Source of the DNA: JAGKXC01 sp964554385
Lineage (GTDB): Bacteria > Bacteroidota > Bacteroidia > NS11-12g > UBA955
Direction of reading: 5' to 3'
DNA: 6,483 nucleotides
Assembly (NCBI GenBank): GCA_964554385.1
Contig: CAZKOM010000107.1
Span: forward strand, 1 to 6,483
Each line of letters opens with the position of its first letter. The first letter of the stretch is position 1. Below the pieces are notes generated by a model. That model had not been told where the DNA came from and searched no databases. It was given only the letters and a program-made list of their open reading frames with translations. The position numbers were made by a program, and so were the translations under genes. Below are positions 5,590 through 6,483 of the stretch, piece after piece.

Positions 5590-6483
5590 TTAATTGGCAA
5601 ATTCTTCAAGTATTCCAATGATTCCATCCGTTTGAATTAATAAATTATCCAACACGGTTTCTTTATCAACTCCCATCAAGGGAAACAACGGAATAGCTAG
5701 ACAAGGGTATTCTAAATAAATTCCCTCCTCAATAAAAAAAGCTAATTCCTTAGATCTTAAGGCTGCCTGAATATCATTCAATTGAGGAATGGTAGATTTC
5801 TCCTTGGAATCCCAAGGTTTAATGGATAAGCAAAAATAAATAGGTGTTTCTTGATATTTCATCCAAAAATCCGAGGAATAGAGAAGAAATCCTTCTAGTT
5901 TACCATTCAATCGGAAAAAATTTTTAATTGCATATTTTCCGCCTCCATAGGTCAGTCTGTCCTTGTTTAATTTGGTCTTTCTTTTTGCAACGATGTCGTC
6001 TAGTAAATCAACAAGTTGATCTCGTTGTTTAGCTGCAGCCGGAGTAAACAAATGAGAATCAAAGGGTATAAATCCTTCTGAATCTATTTTTTTAACTAAC
6101 GATTTAAGTTGGAATAAATTATGCAAACTATCTGTTTCGTTGGCATATAGCGCAGAATTCCATAATGCTGATAGTGTGTCTGTCCAACTGACAAAAGTTA
6201 CGGAAATGGTATCATTAACAATAAAACCAAATTCTAACGTCTGCACATTAAATTCTTGTTCAGCGCGTTTAGCCGTTTCTTTTTGCAACGAAAAAAGTCT
6301 TCGATCTGGAGCAATGAATAACAAAGCACCGTTTTCATTTAGCAGAATTCGTTTTAGGTAACTATTAGGTTGATGGGTCGTTAATCCAGCCCAAAATTTC
6401 GCTTCAACCAAGATAGTTTGATTCAATTGTGTTTTTATCTCCAAATCCGGTAGGGCAGAATCAAAATTGGAGCTAACCTGAGT
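5590..6483 (-). CDS. PD-(D/E)XK nuclease-like protein, N-terminus outside the window
   Basis: The frame is open to the right edge, so this is the C-terminal 297 residues of a longer protein. A TTG codon at 6444 could be mistaken for a start, but conserved sequence lies upstream of it. Numbering from the edge, FDSALPDLEI places P12-D13 before ILVEAKFWAGLT with E27-x-K29, the PD-(D/E)XK catalytic arrangement. The block A-G-L-T-x-x-Q-P-x-x-YL (32-43) is typical of a bacterial nuclease-like family usually annotated as hypothetical or PD-(D/E)XK nuclease. The C-terminal part has a GFLLYSSDFW strand region and IPLFPLMGVDKETVLDNLL near the end, resembling the second domain of those proteins. No signal peptide or membrane segment is seen, so it is probably cytoplasmic and acts on DNA; a defence role is possible but not shown. 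Three adjacent genes share its orientation. Confidence 0.7.
   Translation of the reverse strand, partial: TQVSSNFDSALPDLEIKTQLNQTILVEAKFWAGLTTHQPNSYLKRILLNENGALLFIAPDRRLFSLQKETAKRAEQEFNVQTLEFGFIVNDTISVTFVSWTDTLSALWNSALYANETDSLHNLFQLKSLVKKIDSEGFIPFDSHLFTPAAAKQRDQLVDLLDDIVAKRKTKLNKDRLTYGGGKYAIKNFFRLNGKLEGFLLYSSDFWMKYQETPIYFCLSIKPWDSKEKSTIPQLNDIQAALRSKELAFFIEEGIYLEYPCLAIPLFPLMGVDKETVLDNLLIQTDGIIGILEEFAN

Noticed and set aside
5571..5597. TTGGTACCAA palindrome and CCAATT/AATTGG hairpin as a terminator of the nuclease-like gene
   Set aside because: The stems are short and AT-rich and are not followed by a T run on the minus strand; they could equally be chance.

Overview
The window looks like a chromosomal segment from a member of the Bacteroidota. 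The evidence is a secreted protein ending in a type IX secretion (T9SS) type A sorting domain, promoter boxes of the TAnnTTTG type, AT-rich leaders without Shine-Dalgarno sequences, and an AAA ATPase/DUF4143 gene of a kind that is abundant in this phylum. No rRNA, tRNA, CRISPR array or transposase is visible.

Layout: (1) 1-124 is an AT-rich regulatory region with a nested inverted repeat of TAAGCA/TGCTTA sites. (2) 125-1559 (+) is an AAA_14/DUF4143 ATPase gene broken by a frame-shifting deletion near 1070; the C-terminal nuclease-like part continues in another frame. (3) 1583-5056 (-), convergent with it, encodes a 1157-residue exported protein. It carries a PNGase F-like fold split by a roughly 500-residue insertion that includes a LamG domain, followed by two adhesion-type modules and a T9SS signal. 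(4) 5119-5508 (-) encodes a 129-residue exported protein made of six perfect-length 16-residue repeats and an aromatic tail. (5) 5590-6483 (-) is the C-terminal part of a PD-(D/E)XK nuclease-like protein whose start lies beyond the right edge.

The three minus-strand genes run in the same direction, but the gaps (62 and 81 bp) hold promoter-like boxes, so they need not be one operon. Two products are exported (the PNGase F-like protein and the repeat protein). The two flanking genes each carry a PD-(D/E)XK-like nuclease signature of the kind found in defence or accessory loci. I see no evidence that these genes form one system.

The most interesting points are the split PNGase F domain with an incompletely conserved active site, the repeat protein whose units are identical in protein but diverged at synonymous sites, and the symmetric operator-like array in front of the broken ATPase.
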